Assembly: GCF_003352915.1 (NCBI RefSeq)
Contig: NZ_CP022314.1
Coordinates: 2,575,172 to 2,639,171, forward strand
Length of the DNA: 64,000 bases
Source of the DNA: Arthrobacter sp. PM3
GTDB taxonomy: Bacteria > Actinomycetota > Actinomycetes > Actinomycetales > Micrococcaceae
Direction: 5' to 3'
A program made the position numbers and the translations under genes. How positions within the stretch are numbered: the first letter of the stretch is position 1; every line of letters begins with the position of its first letter. Below, in pieces: positions 63,953 to 64,000 of the stretch. The notes below the pieces were generated by a model. It was not told the DNA's origin and searched no databases. It saw nothing but the letters and a program-made list of their open reading frames with translations.

Positions 63953-64000
<48 letters not shown>

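Overview
The window is high-GC DNA from an actinobacterium. The start of a 16S rRNA gene at the right edge, the rrn leader, the GTG starts and the gene content fit Micrococcaceae (Arthrobacter or Pseudarthrobacter type). That assignment is inference; no database was consulted.

The left third, about 1-19,400, is an accessory and defence island. A minus-strand operon (8185 to 1) encodes a 689-aa protein, a 302-aa protein and a very large DEAD/DEAH helicase with a C-terminal DUF1998-type Cys cluster. The helicase runs off the left edge. The layout recalls Druantia/DISARM-type phage defence, but the partner proteins are unrecognised. Next come small orphan genes, a severed helicase fragment, a helicase-associated-domain protein, two tiny Zn-binding proteins (26 and 55 aa), and a fused DUF262-DUF1524 (GmrSD-like) nuclease. 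Last is an EcoRV-like restriction-modification pair whose two genes converge on about 1 kb of IS debris. The island's right border is eroded: an MFS transporter and an aldo/keto reductase (19,474-21,400) are both frameshifted and truncated.

From 21,700 to 30,800 lie two pentose/nucleoside modules. One is a divergent pair of operons (ribokinase-GNAT against MFS transporter-nucleoside hydrolase) sharing an operator region. The other is ribokinase-like kinase, RpiB-like isomerase and MHS transporter, under a divergent LacI repressor with visible operators. A GntR/UTRA regulator follows. From 30,900 to 40,300 are mostly single genes: a secreted lipase, a VOC protein, a flavin monooxygenase, a cold-shock protein with a structured leader, an SDR and others.

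From 39,598 to 49,280 is a TetR-flanked operon of permease, two DUF1989 proteins, a biotin-dependent urea/guanidine carboxylase and allophanate hydrolase, coupled by 4-base overlaps from the second gene on. It should convert guanidine or urea to ammonia and CO2. Then come PspC, a SARP/BTAD regulator, a VapBC toxin-antitoxin pair, an FBP-domain protein and a PrpF-like isomerase/permease pair with a divergent LysR.

The right end carries ion-stress genes. A uspA-crcB-crcB-MFS operon (minus) sits behind a fluoride riboswitch whose 5' element is duplicated upstream. A TerC/Alx membrane protein (plus) sits behind a yybP-ykoY (Mn2+) riboswitch. Both RNAs lie in one divergent intergenic region. The window ends in the rrn leader and the first bases of 16S rRNA.
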